A DNA stretch of 50,821 bases, taken from an uncultured Paracoccaceae bacterium (GTDB lineage: Bacteria; Pseudomonadota; Alphaproteobacteria; Rhodobacterales; Rhodobacteraceae). Below the pieces are notes generated by a model. It saw only the letters and a program-made list of their open reading frames with translations, did no database searches and had not been told where the DNA came from. Every line of letters begins with the position of its first letter. The stretch's first letter is position 1. Positions 16,364-23,869 of this stretch are shown here, piece by piece. Both the position numbers and the translations under genes were made by a program. Where the stretch lies: positions 1 through 50,821 of the forward strand of contig CANMMF010000019.1 in assembly GCA_947498985.1 (NCBI GenBank), written 5' to 3'.

Positions 16364-17656
16364 TCACATTCCGCGCGTCGGCCCCCGGTCGATATCCCGA
16401 TCTTTCTCGACCTCCTGATCCTTCTCCTGGTCGCGCTCCTCCTCGATCTCCAGCTTCTCGCGCGGCTTGTTCAGCACGTCCTTCAGCCGCTCGTTGACAG
16501 ACGGCTTGCGGTCCTCGCGTCCGGTCTCCTGACCAAGCTCCAGATCGTTGTGTCCGTCCAGCTTGTGAACCGCCGCCTGACCGTCACGGCCCGCGTCTTT
16601 CTCCATGATTTCCTTCAGACGCTCGCGCGCATAGTTGCGCCCGCGTGTCGGTTCTTCGTTGCTCTGCCCACCACGGTCCCTGTCCGTGATCCGCTCCAGC
16701 CGCTCCCGCATATCCTCAGGCCCGGCCCGAGCCCCACGTTCCTTCGCGGCCGCCGCCCTGAGCGCCGCCAGACCGGCCGAGACACGTCCCTGCCCCGCGT
16801 CCCGCTCCGCGCCGTAGGTCTCCCGCGCAATGTCCAGCCGCTCGCGCAGCTCACGGAAGGCGGCACGCGCCTGTCGCGCGGCATGGGCGACAGCCCCGCG
16901 CTCGGTGACGGGAACATATTTCCGCCCCTGGCGCTCGGCCATCGCCTTCGCGCGGCGTTCCATCGAGTTCGCCGCAGGCCCCAGCTTCAGCTCGGGGTCG
17001 CGGTCCAACTCCTCGGCCGTCAGCTCGTCGCCCCGCTCCAGCGCCGCCTCGCGCTGCGCTTCGAGCGACCGGTGATCGACGCGCTCGGCCTCCCCTGCCC
17101 GCTCCAGCGCCCGGTTCTGTAAATCGGCCCAGACCCCGCGCATCTGCTCGATCTCGATACCGCCAGTCTTCGCGGAATCGAGCACGCGGGTCTTGGCCGT
17201 GAAGCCTTGCGCCTCCAGCCTGCGGGTGCTGGTCAGAACGTGCGCATGGTGGTTGCGCCGGTCGCCTTCCCGGTGCGGGGCGTGGATCGCCACGTCAACG
17301 GCCACGCCGTAGCGGCTGACCAGCTCCAGGGCGAAGTCGCGGGTGATCCGGGACCGGTCCTCGGCGCTGATCTCGGACGGAAGAGCCAGCTCCCATTCGC
17401 GGGCGGTGACGGAGTTGCGGCGGGTCTCGCTGGCCTCGACCTCGTTCCAGAGGCGGGAGCGATCCGTGGCCCATTCCGGCGCGTCTTTCGGTGCCAGGAT
17501 GAAGGTTTCCTCGATGCCCTGCTTGCGGGTGTAATCGTGGACGCGGCCTTCACGCTTGCGTTCGATGCGCTCGCCGACACGATAGGCTGCCGCCGCCGTG
17601 GCGGAGCGCCCGGCGCTGCGTTTGATCGTCTTCACGGAGAGGTGGTAGCTGGCCAA
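16364..17656 (-). CDS. MobA/MobL-family relaxase
   Basis: 430 residues. The N-terminal half is a MobA/MobL relaxase domain: MASYHLSVKTIKRSAGRSAT, AAAYRVGERI, then the metal-binding histidines His136-His137-x-His139 in HREGDRRNHHAHVLTSTRRL. These enzymes nick plasmid DNA at oriT and lead the strand into a recipient cell. The C-terminal half is a highly charged helical tail (EEERDQEKDQEVEKDRD). The only available start is a TTG at 17656, since a stop lies three codons upstream. There is no coupling protein, second Mob gene, replication gene or type IV secretion gene nearby. This suggests a stranded piece of a mobilisable element. Confidence 0.88.
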   Translation of the reverse strand: MASYHLSVKTIKRSAGRSATAAAAYRVGERIERKREGRVHDYTRKQGIEETFILAPKDAPEWATDRSRLWNEVEASETRRNSVTAREWELALPSEISAEDRSRITRDFALELVSRYGVAVDVAIHAPHREGDRRNHHAHVLTSTRRLEAQGFTAKTRVLDSAKTGGIEIEQMRGVWADLQNRALERAGEAERVDHRSLEAQREAALERGDELTAEELDRDPELKLGPAANSMERRAKAMAERQGRKYVPVTERGAVAHAARQARAAFRELRERLDIARETYGAERDAGQGRVSAGLAALRAAAAKERGARAGPEDMRERLERITDRDRGGQSNEEPTRGRNYARERLKEIMEKDAGRDGQAAVHKLDGHNDLELGQETGREDRKPSVNERLKDVLNKPREKLEIEEERDQEKDQEVEKDRDIDRGPTRGM

Positions 17657-17677
17657 TGTAAGCTACTCTGCCGGGTT

Positions 17678-17695
17678 GAGATTGCTGCAAATCTC
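17678..17695. other. Hairpin upstream of the relaxase, oriT candidate
   Basis: GAGATT and AATCTC pair around GCTGCA, 22 bases upstream of the relaxase start. Relaxase genes are often next to their oriT, which contains such inverted repeats beside the nick site. The match is structural only and the stem is short. The remainder of 17657-17830 shows no gene. Confidence 0.25.
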
Positions 17696-17830
17696 CGAGC
17701 CACAGGTGAAGGGTTTGCATAAGTGCGCTCTCAGCGATTTTCCGCACCATGTTGCCACTGGATGGTATCTGAGAGGCTCCGAACGGTCCGCTGGGTTGGC
17801 GCAGCTGGTAGTAAATGACCCCCCACCCCA

Positions 17831-17935
17831 CCCGGCCCAAAGGAGACTTCTGGCATTCGGTCTAGATGCCGCGGTCGCAGCCCGCTTCCCGGACATTTGC
17901 CGCAAACGCAAAACCTCGATTTGTTCGGACTGCCC
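17831..17935 (+). repeat. Dispersed intergenic repeat, copy C (right half)
   Basis: It carries the central CCGGCCCA, then GATGCCGCGGTCGCAGCCCGC, GGACATTTGCCGCAAACGCAA and TTCGGAC. One arm of the usual hairpin is altered (GCCGC opposite GCAGC). It lies between the relaxase and the 18080 gene. Confidence 0.6.
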
Positions 17936-18079
17936 GGTCGAGGATGTAGCAGCCCGTTCGTGATCTCGGAATAAAATGGCTGTTCCCGCTGTTTTTTCAG
18001 CAATCCCGAATGCCTACATACCGACAAGCAGTCCACCCTAAGGGAATTATTCACGCTAGCTTTGAAATGGAGGGAATAG

Positions 18080-18583
18080 ATGATCCACTTTGTTGCTCCG
18101 CAGGATGGGGAGATAATCGGCAAAGCCGGAAGTCGCGAAGATGCTTGGTGGCTTTGTAGTCGCTATGGACTTAAGCCGCATCCTTTGACTGATGCCTCAG
18201 AGGTCAGTCTAAAGGACACTGAGAATGGAGCGAAGGTGTGGACGGTTCCATGCGAGCACGCCAAATACCCATATGATCGCGGTGCCTTTGAAAACCGGCG
18301 ACGTGATGGTTTAGCTACTTTGGAAAACGGCCTTCCAGCATGGCCGATTGCTGAAGAAAATGGGATAGCATTCCAAACATTCAAGCAACGCCTCAAACGA
18401 GGTTGGTCAGGTGAAAGAGCAGCAACTGAAGGTGTGCGGGAAATAGTGCATAATCCGGATGATGAATGGGAAGTAATCGCGCTTGAAAATGGGTTGTCTG
18501 TGCGTGCATATCGCAGCCGTGTGCAGGCTGGTTGTCCAGAAGCTATCGCTGCAACAATGGGGCTAAGTTGGCGGAAATGGTGA
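18080..18583 (+). CDS. Hypothetical protein with two HTH-like repeat units
   Basis: 167 residues, with GGAGGG 7 bases upstream of the ATG. The C-terminal half holds two similar units of about 35 residues. The first is IAEENGIAFQTFKQRLKRGW followed by SGERAATEG. The second is IALENGLSVRAYRSRVQAGC followed by PEAIAATMG. The shared pattern A-x-E-N-G-[IL]-x(3)-[TA]-[FY]-x(2)-R-[LV]-x(2)-G is typical of small helix-turn-helix units in phage and mobile-element proteins, so DNA binding is likely. The N-terminal half (WWLCSRYGLKPHPLTDASEV) is not recognised. The gene is less GC-rich than its neighbours and sits beside the relaxase, consistent with transfer. Confidence 0.65.
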   Translation: MIHFVAPQDGEIIGKAGSREDAWWLCSRYGLKPHPLTDASEVSLKDTENGAKVWTVPCEHAKYPYDRGAFENRRRDGLATLENGLPAWPIAEENGIAFQTFKQRLKRGWSGERAATEGVREIVHNPDDEWEVIALENGLSVRAYRSRVQAGCPEAIAATMGLSWRKW

Positions 18584-18603
18584 CACGCGCCTCTCCAACG
18601 CAG

Positions 18604-18722
18604 AGCCGGCCCATTCCGGACCTTGGCGGCAAGGTCAAGATGCTGCGCCCGCAGCCCGCATTGCCGACTTTCGCCGCAACCGCAAAAGCCGAGGCACACC
18701 GAATTCACACATTGCGGACAAA
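18604..18722 (+). repeat. Dispersed intergenic repeat, copy D (right half)
   Basis: It carries CCGGCCCATTCCGGACC, then GATGCTGCGCCCGCAGCCCG with perfect six-base arms (GCTGCG/CGCAGC), CCGCAACCGCAAAA, and the tail AATTCACACATTGCGGACAA. The left half is missing. Confidence 0.65.
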
Positions 18723-18865
18723 GTTTACCTTCCTGTTGTCCCGTCGAATGGCCGCTCTTGGTAATCGAAGCAGAATTACTTATCAGTCGTCAGCACTTGT
18801 GTTGTGTGTATCCGCACCCTATATGCCCGGCATCTAAGATGGAGATTTCATGTCCCGGTAAGGAA

Positions 18866-18933
18866 GGGAGGCAGCGCGCCTCCCGGTGCACATCTAACGT
18901 CTGAAACAGCTCCGTCACTTTGTAGCTGACGGA
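18866..18933 (+). other. Two hairpins upstream of rsgA
   Basis: GGGAGGC/GCCTCCC pair at 18866-18884 with a five-base loop. TCCGTCA/TGACGGA pair at 18911-18933 with a nine-base loop. Both lie within 150 bases of the rsgA start. They could be ends of upstream transcripts or leader structures. The rest of 18723-19012 shows no gene. Confidence 0.4.
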
Positions 18934-19012
18934 ATTCTCTGATGTGCAAGCTCGATTCCTACCATCGGCGCCCAAGCTTTGCTTGTGCCAGAGACATGAA
19001 AATGGACACCCA

Positions 19013-20095
19013 ATGACACGGGATTACTCAGATTTCCTTCCGCGGCGCGCATGCGACGCCGGATCACACTCCAGTCTCAGCCCTCTTCAGGCCCTAGGAT
19101 GGCAACCCTTCTACGCCCAGCAAATTAGTGTGGACGATTTGTCCGCGACACCTCCCGTTCGCGTTGTCGAAGTGCATCGCAACGGGCTGCACGTCCTCGG
19201 TGAAGGCATTGATACGACACTTCCGCCCAGGGCCGATGTGACTGTCGGGGATTGGCTTATGCTGGATGCTTCGCACCCGCGATCCAGTCGGGTTCTTGAG
19301 CGCACAAGCCTCATCAAGCGGCGCGCGCCCGGCACAGACCGGCAGGAACAGCTGATTGCGGCGAACATTGATACGACCTTTATCGTGACGTCCTGCAACC
19401 AGGACTTCAAAGTGGCTCGGCTGGAGCGCTATGCCGCCCTGGCGTTTGAGGCACGGATCACGCCCGTCATCGTCGTCACAAAGACCGACCTCGTTGCGGA
19501 TGCTCAAAGCTACATCGACGCGGCACGCTCGGTGTCGGAGATGATCGACGTGGTCGCACTTGATGCACGCGGTTCTGCCCCGAAAACCGAACTTGCGGCT
19601 TGGTGCAAGCCCGGCAAAACGGTGGCGTTCCTCGGCTCATCCGGCGTTGGGAAATCGACGCTGGCCAATGCGTTGCTCGACAGCCAATCCATCGAGACCC
19701 AGACCATTCGTGAGGACGACGCGAAGGGTCGGCATACGACGACGCGGCGTGAGCTTCATGCGATGCCTAATGGCTGTCTGATCCTGGATACTCCAGGCAT
19801 GCGGGAATTGCAGCTCACCGATGCGGCGGAAGGGATCAACGATCTTTTTGCTGACATTCAGGAATTGGCCGCGTGGTGTCGCTTCAACGACTGCAAACAC
19901 GAGACCGAGCCGGGATGCGCTGTTCTGACGGCTATTGATGAGGGCGTTCTCGATGCCGGTCGGCTTGGCAGATGGCGCAAGCTCATGGCCGAAGACGCGT
20001 TCAACTCCGCAAGCCTTGCGGAACGCAGGTCCCGCGACAAGGCGTTCGGGAAGATGGTGCGCGACGTCAAGAAAATCAAAGATGTCAGGAGGTGA
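19013..20095 (+). CDS. rsgA: Small ribosomal subunit biogenesis GTPase RsgA
   Basis: 360 residues, a circularly permuted GTPase. An N-terminal OB-fold precedes the G domain (VHRNGLHVLGEGIDTTLPPR). The permuted order of motifs is NKxD-type VVTKTDL first, then G1 GSSGVGKST at 208-216 with Lys214, then DTPGMREL. A C-terminal zinc site is formed by Cys289, Cys294, His296 and Cys302 (CRFNDCKHETEPGC). The protein releases assembly factors during 30S maturation. The ATG at 19013 has only a weak GGA upstream. A VOC gene begins 5 bases after the stop and should be co-expressed. Confidence 0.94.
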   Translation: MTRDYSDFLPRRACDAGSHSSLSPLQALGWQPFYAQQISVDDLSATPPVRVVEVHRNGLHVLGEGIDTTLPPRADVTVGDWLMLDASHPRSSRVLERTSLIKRRAPGTDRQEQLIAANIDTTFIVTSCNQDFKVARLERYAALAFEARITPVIVVTKTDLVADAQSYIDAARSVSEMIDVVALDARGSAPKTELAAWCKPGKTVAFLGSSGVGKSTLANALLDSQSIETQTIREDDAKGRHTTTRRELHAMPNGCLILDTPGMRELQLTDAAEGINDLFADIQELAAWCRFNDCKHETEPGCAVLTAIDEGVLDAGRLGRWRKLMAEDAFNSASLAERRSRDKAFGKMVRDVKKIKDVRR

Positions 20096-20099
20096 GACG

Positions 20100-20852
20100 A
20101 TGACGCAGTCGAAAGCAGGTCAAATCGTATGGCACGACCTTTTCACATCGGACAGGGCGTGTTCGATGGCATTCTACCAGCACGTCGCTAACTGGACGTA
20201 TGAAACCGAGCGGGCGACGGATTTTGCCTGGGGTGGCGGCGAGAAGGATTTCGTCCTTGCGCTATCCGGTGACGAAGCGGGTGCGGGGTTCGCCGAGACG
20301 CCCCCAGAGCAGGAAAATGGCTGGATCGCTTATATCGAGGTTCCCGACGTGGACGCGGCTGTCAGGCGCGTCGGGACGCTCGGAGGCAAGATTGTTCGGG
20401 AGCCGTTCGAGGTGCCGGGTGTCGGGCGCAATGCACTCGTCCGCGATCCGCTCGGCGCTCTCGTGGGGATTTCGCTGTCTCGGCACAGCTTTCCCGTGCC
20501 GCGCCAACAGTTCGGCCCCGAAGTGTACGTCAGCAACGGGAATGACATCCCGCAGGCGTTCTACGCCGAACTCTTCGGATGGCAGGTTTCTCCCGAGCGC
20601 GACACGGATTGTGTCGCTCTCCTCGAACCTGGGGGCGATCTTGTTGCACTCCGACATGCCGCGATCTGGCCAACCGGTTCAAATGCGGCTTGGGTCCCGT
20701 GCATCAAGGTTGCTTCAGTCTCCGATGCCTGCCGAGTTGCGGAAACCCAAGGGGCGCGGTCGGCTTCAGTGGATGTGAATGAAACCGTTCAAAACCATAG
20801 CCCCATCTTGTGTGATCCAGACGGTGCGCCGTTTGCTCTTGGCATAGAATAA
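20100..20852 (+). CDS. VOC-family protein with two glyoxalase-like domains
   Basis: 250 residues from the ATG at 20100, which stands directly behind AGGAGGTGAG. Two tandem VOC domains are visible. The first reads IVWHDLFTSDRACSMAFYQH to ALVRDPLGALVGI. The second reads PEVYVSNGNDIPQAFYAELF to SPILCDPDGAPFAL. Two-domain members of about 250 residues are common and often of unknown activity. Typical metal ligands (His and Glu) are only partly kept, since the usual final Glu is replaced. It lies 5 bases after rsgA; the functional link is not obvious. Confidence 0.9.
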   Translation: MTQSKAGQIVWHDLFTSDRACSMAFYQHVANWTYETERATDFAWGGGEKDFVLALSGDEAGAGFAETPPEQENGWIAYIEVPDVDAAVRRVGTLGGKIVREPFEVPGVGRNALVRDPLGALVGISLSRHSFPVPRQQFGPEVYVSNGNDIPQAFYAELFGWQVSPERDTDCVALLEPGGDLVALRHAAIWPTGSNAAWVPCIKVASVSDACRVAETQGARSASVDVNETVQNHSPILCDPDGAPFALGIE

Positions 20853-20891
20853 ACGACCACCTTTTAGCAGCTCGCCAATTCTTCACAGGAA

Positions 20892-20921
20892 CTGCAGAGC
20901 AGACATTTGTACGCTCTGCAG
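20892..20921 (+). terminator. Hairpin after the VOC gene
   Basis: CTGCAGAGC and GCTCTGCAG pair perfectly over nine bases around a 12-base loop, 39 bases after the VOC stop. No T run follows. It could end the rsgA-VOC transcript. Confidence 0.4.
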
Positions 20922-20934
20922 CATCCGTGACTCA

Positions 20935-21120
20935 GGGCTCACTGCAGACCTCGGAGGCAGCGCAGCATCGGGACGAATCAACGCTGATGTTGCAGTCGCT
21001 GCCGGCCCGTTCCTGCCGTTCACTGACCAGTCAAGATGCTGCGCCCGCAGCCCGCATTGCCGCCATTCGCTGCGACTGCGAATTCGGGTTGTTGACGAAC
21101 TCACAGTTCGCGGACAGAGC
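20935..21120 (+). repeat. Dispersed intergenic repeat, copy E (complete)
   Basis: The best complete copy, about 186 bases. The left half runs GGGCTCACTGCAGACC to GCGCAGCATC (20960-20969). The centre has GGCCCGTTCCTGCC. The right half begins GATGCTGCGCCCGCAGCCCG (from 21035), continues CCATTCGCTGCGACTGCGAA and ends GAACTCACAGTTCGCGGACA. GCGCAGCATC of the left half is fully complementary to GATGCTGCGC of the right half. The remainder of 20853-21305 shows no gene. Confidence 0.75.
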
Positions 21121-21305
21121 CGACCTTGAACGCGATGAATTGAATGTCGGCTGTAGAGTAATTTCTATCTCTGCAAATCGAATTTTGTTATGGTAAAATA
21201 AAGGCTCTTTTACTGCGATGGAGAGTGTCGTTGGCCTTCTTGGCTCACAGGTAGGTTCTTCATAGATCGTTGGCACGCACCCGTTAGGCACGCGCCGACA
21301 CCTGT

Positions 21306-21821
21306 TCACTGAGACGGGTTGATCTGTTGCATCAGCCCCATCAGGTCCGCTTCGGCCCAGCCCTCGATGATCTGTCCGTCTGCGATCTGAAGAACGAAAA
21401 TTGTGCCGTAGTCGATTGATGCGCCGCTTGCCGGAACACCCATCAAATCGCCCTGGTGTGTACCGGTTATGCGCATCTGAACCATGACTTTGTCGCGTTC
21501 CGCTATGGTTTCGGTTACGCCATGATGGATATCCGGAAAAGCAGCCTGAAACATCTTTACTGCATCGAAATAGTGGTCCTTTGGCAAAGGCGCGGGCTGA
21601 GCCGGCATGTGAAAAACATAGTCATCATGGAACATGGCTTCGATGCTATCCCAATCACGCTCGGCGAGCAGTTCGAAGTAGCGACCCACCAGCGCCTTAT
21701 TGTCTTCCAAGTTTGTCATTTCTTTCTCCTGTGTGTTTAAGCCCGCGAGGGCGGTTCCGGTTGACATAGTTGCCGCTGCTGCCATTCCGACGAGCGACAA
21801 GTTGAAAATTCGGCGTTTCAT
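21306..21821 (-). CDS. SnoaL-like / ester cyclase family protein with optional signal peptide
   Basis: 171 residues from the ATG at 21821. Residues 1-27 look like a secretion signal (MKRRIFNLSLVGMAAAATMS, cleavage after TALA). The rest is a SnoaL-like cone fold: LVGRYFELLAERDWDSIEAM, FHDDYVFHMPA, VQMRITGTHQGDLMGVPASG, IIEGWAEADLMGLMQQI. The family includes polyketide cyclases and many proteins of unknown substrate. Two start codons have strong ribosome binding sites: the ATG at 21821 (AGGAGGAG upstream) and an ATG at 21719 (AGGAG, 6 bases upstream), which would give a cytoplasmic 137-residue form. It stands alone on the minus strand. Confidence 0.85.
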   Translation of the reverse strand: MKRRIFNLSLVGMAAAATMSTGTALAGLNTQEKEMTNLEDNKALVGRYFELLAERDWDSIEAMFHDDYVFHMPAQPAPLPKDHYFDAVKMFQAAFPDIHHGVTETIAERDKVMVQMRITGTHQGDLMGVPASGASIDYGTIFVLQIADGQIIEGWAEADLMGLMQQINPSQ

Positions 21822-21901
21822 GAGTTCTCCTCCTGGTTTGAGTTGATTGGATTTTGAGGGTGAGCCATTGCATTTATCGACACTTCTCCTGCCAACAGCG
21901 C

Positions 21902-21944
21902 AGCCGAAACCGCGCTCCGCTCTTGGCGGAGGTCTTGTCGGCTT
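21902..21944. other. Branched hairpin between the GFA and SnoaL-like genes
   Basis: CTCCGC/GCGGAG form an inner stem with a five-base loop. AGCCGA and TCGGCT can pair around it. A T-rich run follows on the plus strand (TTGCATTTTTT). Both flanking genes are on the minus strand, so its role as a terminator is unclear. Confidence 0.35.
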
Positions 21945-21962
21945 TGCATTTTTTGCTGGGCC

Positions 21963-22418
21963 TTAGGTCAGCCAGCCCGTCCGGTTGGGTTCGTCGACCA
22001 TTGCGTTGCTGCCACCAAAGTCGGATGGGGCATCAAGAAACTTGGGCAGCCCGTCGGCCACATCCATAACGCGTTCCCCGTAGAAGAGATGCAAACCGCC
22101 TGAAAACCGCGTGCCGGGCGATGTTAGGATTGGCGGATAAAGCATGATCATTCCGGCCTGCGGTTTGCGGTTGGCAACGATTCCCCCGCAACGCTTGCAG
22201 GATATGCGTTTTGACTGTTCAGCCCGGTCCGTGACCGCAATGTCACCGGCTATTGTAACGTTTTCCTCGCGCCAGCCGCGCCAAGCGACAAAAGGAGCGG
22301 CATGGAAAGAGCGGCAGTGGCTGCAATGGCAATACCCGTCAACCAAAGGCAGACCGATGGCTTCAACACTGACTTCGCCACAATAACAAGCGCCCTTTGT
22401 AATTGTTTCTGCTGACAT
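21963..22418 (-). CDS. GFA-family (glutathione-dependent formaldehyde-activating-like) zinc protein
   Basis: 151 residues from the ATG at 22418, with GGAG 9 bases upstream; a longer frame to 22520 exists but lacks support. The zinc-binding cysteine pattern of the GFA family is complete: CYCGEV near the start, CHCSHCRSFHAAPF, and CKRCGG in the second half, followed by the typical ERVMDVADGLPKF near the end. The name comes from a Gfa protein once thought to make S-hydroxymethylglutathione; most members have no proven reaction. It is divergent from the LysR gene at 22574, which may control it. Confidence 0.9.
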   Translation of the reverse strand: MSAETITKGACYCGEVSVEAIGLPLVDGYCHCSHCRSFHAAPFVAWRGWREENVTIAGDIAVTDRAEQSKRISCKRCGGIVANRKPQAGMIMLYPPILTSPGTRFSGGLHLFYGERVMDVADGLPKFLDAPSDFGGSNAMVDEPNRTGWLT

Positions 22419-22573
22419 TTTCAGCGTCTCCGCGCATCCGTTCCCAACCGTATCGCGCTTTCTCAACGCGCCTCTTGCCAAGGGTGTAGCAGCCGAACTT
22501 GCCCTCAGGAAGATATCCAATTAGAACTTGATGTATCACTGGCGAAACACAGAATGAGGCAACGCGTCGAGCC

Positions 22574-23482
22574 ATGCACTCAACAGAATGGGCCGCTATT
22601 CCGCATTTCCTGGCCGTTGCACGGTCGGGGAGTCTTCGTGCTGCGGCCAAAATCTCCGGCGAGACACACACCAAGATTGATCGCAGCATAAAGATTTTGG
22701 AACACCACTACGGTGCCGAGCTTTTCATTCGTTCGCGGCGAGGGTTTCGACTGACTCAGGCGGGGACAGCGCTTTTGCCCGAAGCCGAAGCAGCAGAGCG
22801 GCAAATGTTCTCGGCCCGCCGACGGGTCGAGGCCAAGCATCAGGACGTCGCCGGCACAGTGAGAATCAGCGCTTCTAATTGGCTGGCCTTCCATTTCATC
22901 GCACCCATGCTGCCAAAATTTCGCGACCTGTACCCGGAAATTGATCTGTCTTTCCTTGTCACCGACCGCTACCAGGACCTCGCGCGGGCCGAGACCGACA
23001 TAAGCCTTCGGTTTGCTTTCGACATCGGACCAGAGGAGACCGGGCGCCGCCTTTTTCATTGCGACACGACGATCATGGCGTCCAAGGCCTATCTGGATAG
23101 ATACATGTCGCATGCTGGCCCCGACGGGGAAGGATTGCATTGGATCAACTGGACCGGCATCGACTATGGAGAGTTCTGGCAACAACTTGCCCCCTATCCA
23201 GAAGCGGCTTTAGTTCACGATGTCAGTGATGGACTGATGTGGATTCACATGGTGGCGCAAGGACAGGGCATGGCTATGGCGATGCCCGTCGCGGCGCATC
23301 ACATGTTTCCCGTCATAACCCGGGTTTCCGACGCCCCCATCAAACCTGGTCGATCCCTTTGGGTCATGTTCCACTCGGACTTCAAAAAGACAAAACGCGT
23401 GCGCGCGGTCGCTGACTTTCTCTCGGATGAATTCCTGTCAATCAAACACAAGTTCGTCGCGGGCGGCGAACTGGGCGGGTAA
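22574..23482 (+). CDS. LysR-family transcriptional regulator
   Basis: 302 residues. The N-terminal helix-turn-helix reads IPHFLAVARSGSLRAAAKIS then ETHTKIDRSIKILEHHYGAE. The effector domain follows (VAGTVRISASNWLAFHFIAP, DISLRFAFDIGPEETGRRLF). It lies 155 bases from the divergent GFA gene. The recognition helix has a Lys-Ile-Asp pattern unlike most LysR proteins, where Ser/Ala-Val-Ser is common, so it belongs to a less usual branch. Confidence 0.9.
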   Translation: MHSTEWAAIPHFLAVARSGSLRAAAKISGETHTKIDRSIKILEHHYGAELFIRSRRGFRLTQAGTALLPEAEAAERQMFSARRRVEAKHQDVAGTVRISASNWLAFHFIAPMLPKFRDLYPEIDLSFLVTDRYQDLARAETDISLRFAFDIGPEETGRRLFHCDTTIMASKAYLDRYMSHAGPDGEGLHWINWTGIDYGEFWQQLAPYPEAALVHDVSDGLMWIHMVAQGQGMAMAMPVAAHHMFPVITRVSDAPIKPGRSLWVMFHSDFKKTKRVRAVADFLSDEFLSIKHKFVAGGELGG

Positions 23483-23560
23483 ACTCTGCGCAGGCCAACG
23501 CAACTTATGGGGGCCGCGACGGTTTCAGACATTCGTTTGAAGCGCAGCAATCAACACAAT

Positions 23561-23634
23561 GGGCTCGTTACCGCCATCGGACGCGGCGCAGCATCAGCCT
23601 ACATGCCGTTGTACCCGGCGACGGGCACGGCCCA
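23561..23634 (+). repeat. Dispersed intergenic repeat, copy F, left half (cut by IS110 element)
   Basis: GGGCTCGTTACCGCC to GGCGCAGCATC, then GCACGGCCCA, where the insertion sequence interrupts it. The matching right half starts at 24992 on the far side of the element. The stretch 23483-23560 before it shows no gene. Confidence 0.65.
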
Positions 23635-23653
23635 GATGTATGTACCGGCTGCT

Positions 23654-23869
23654 GTTCGCAAATGATTTTTCGCATGTTCTCGGAAGTCGCTCATATGTAT
23701 CCGGCCTACTGATCGACACGCGGGTCGTGGCCTTGTTGGGGTTACGCACGCACCGTGATCTCATTAGCCGCAAGGTCGATAATGACCGTTTGGGCCGTCA
23801 GATTCTGGGGGCGTAATTGTTCCGTTCCATGCTTTCTATCAGTCGCGAACTCCTTTCGGTCACTCCGGC
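23654..23869 (-). ncRNA. Candidate bridge RNA region of the IS110 element
   Basis: IS110-family elements encode a structured bridge RNA in a noncoding end that pairs with target and donor DNA. In IS1111-type members it lies downstream of the transposase gene. This 216-base stretch lies between the transposase stop and the inverted repeat and has no convincing reading frame, so it is the expected place. I did not fold it and cannot give the guide loops or exact ends. Confidence 0.35.

Noticed and set aside
16289-17122. 277-residue plus-strand frame opposite the relaxase
   Set aside because: A mirror frame produced by the high GC content of the relaxase gene; it has no recognisable domain.
23559-23816. 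85-residue plus-strand frame across the left end of the IS110 element
   Set aside because: It crosses the repeat-IS junction and has no family match.
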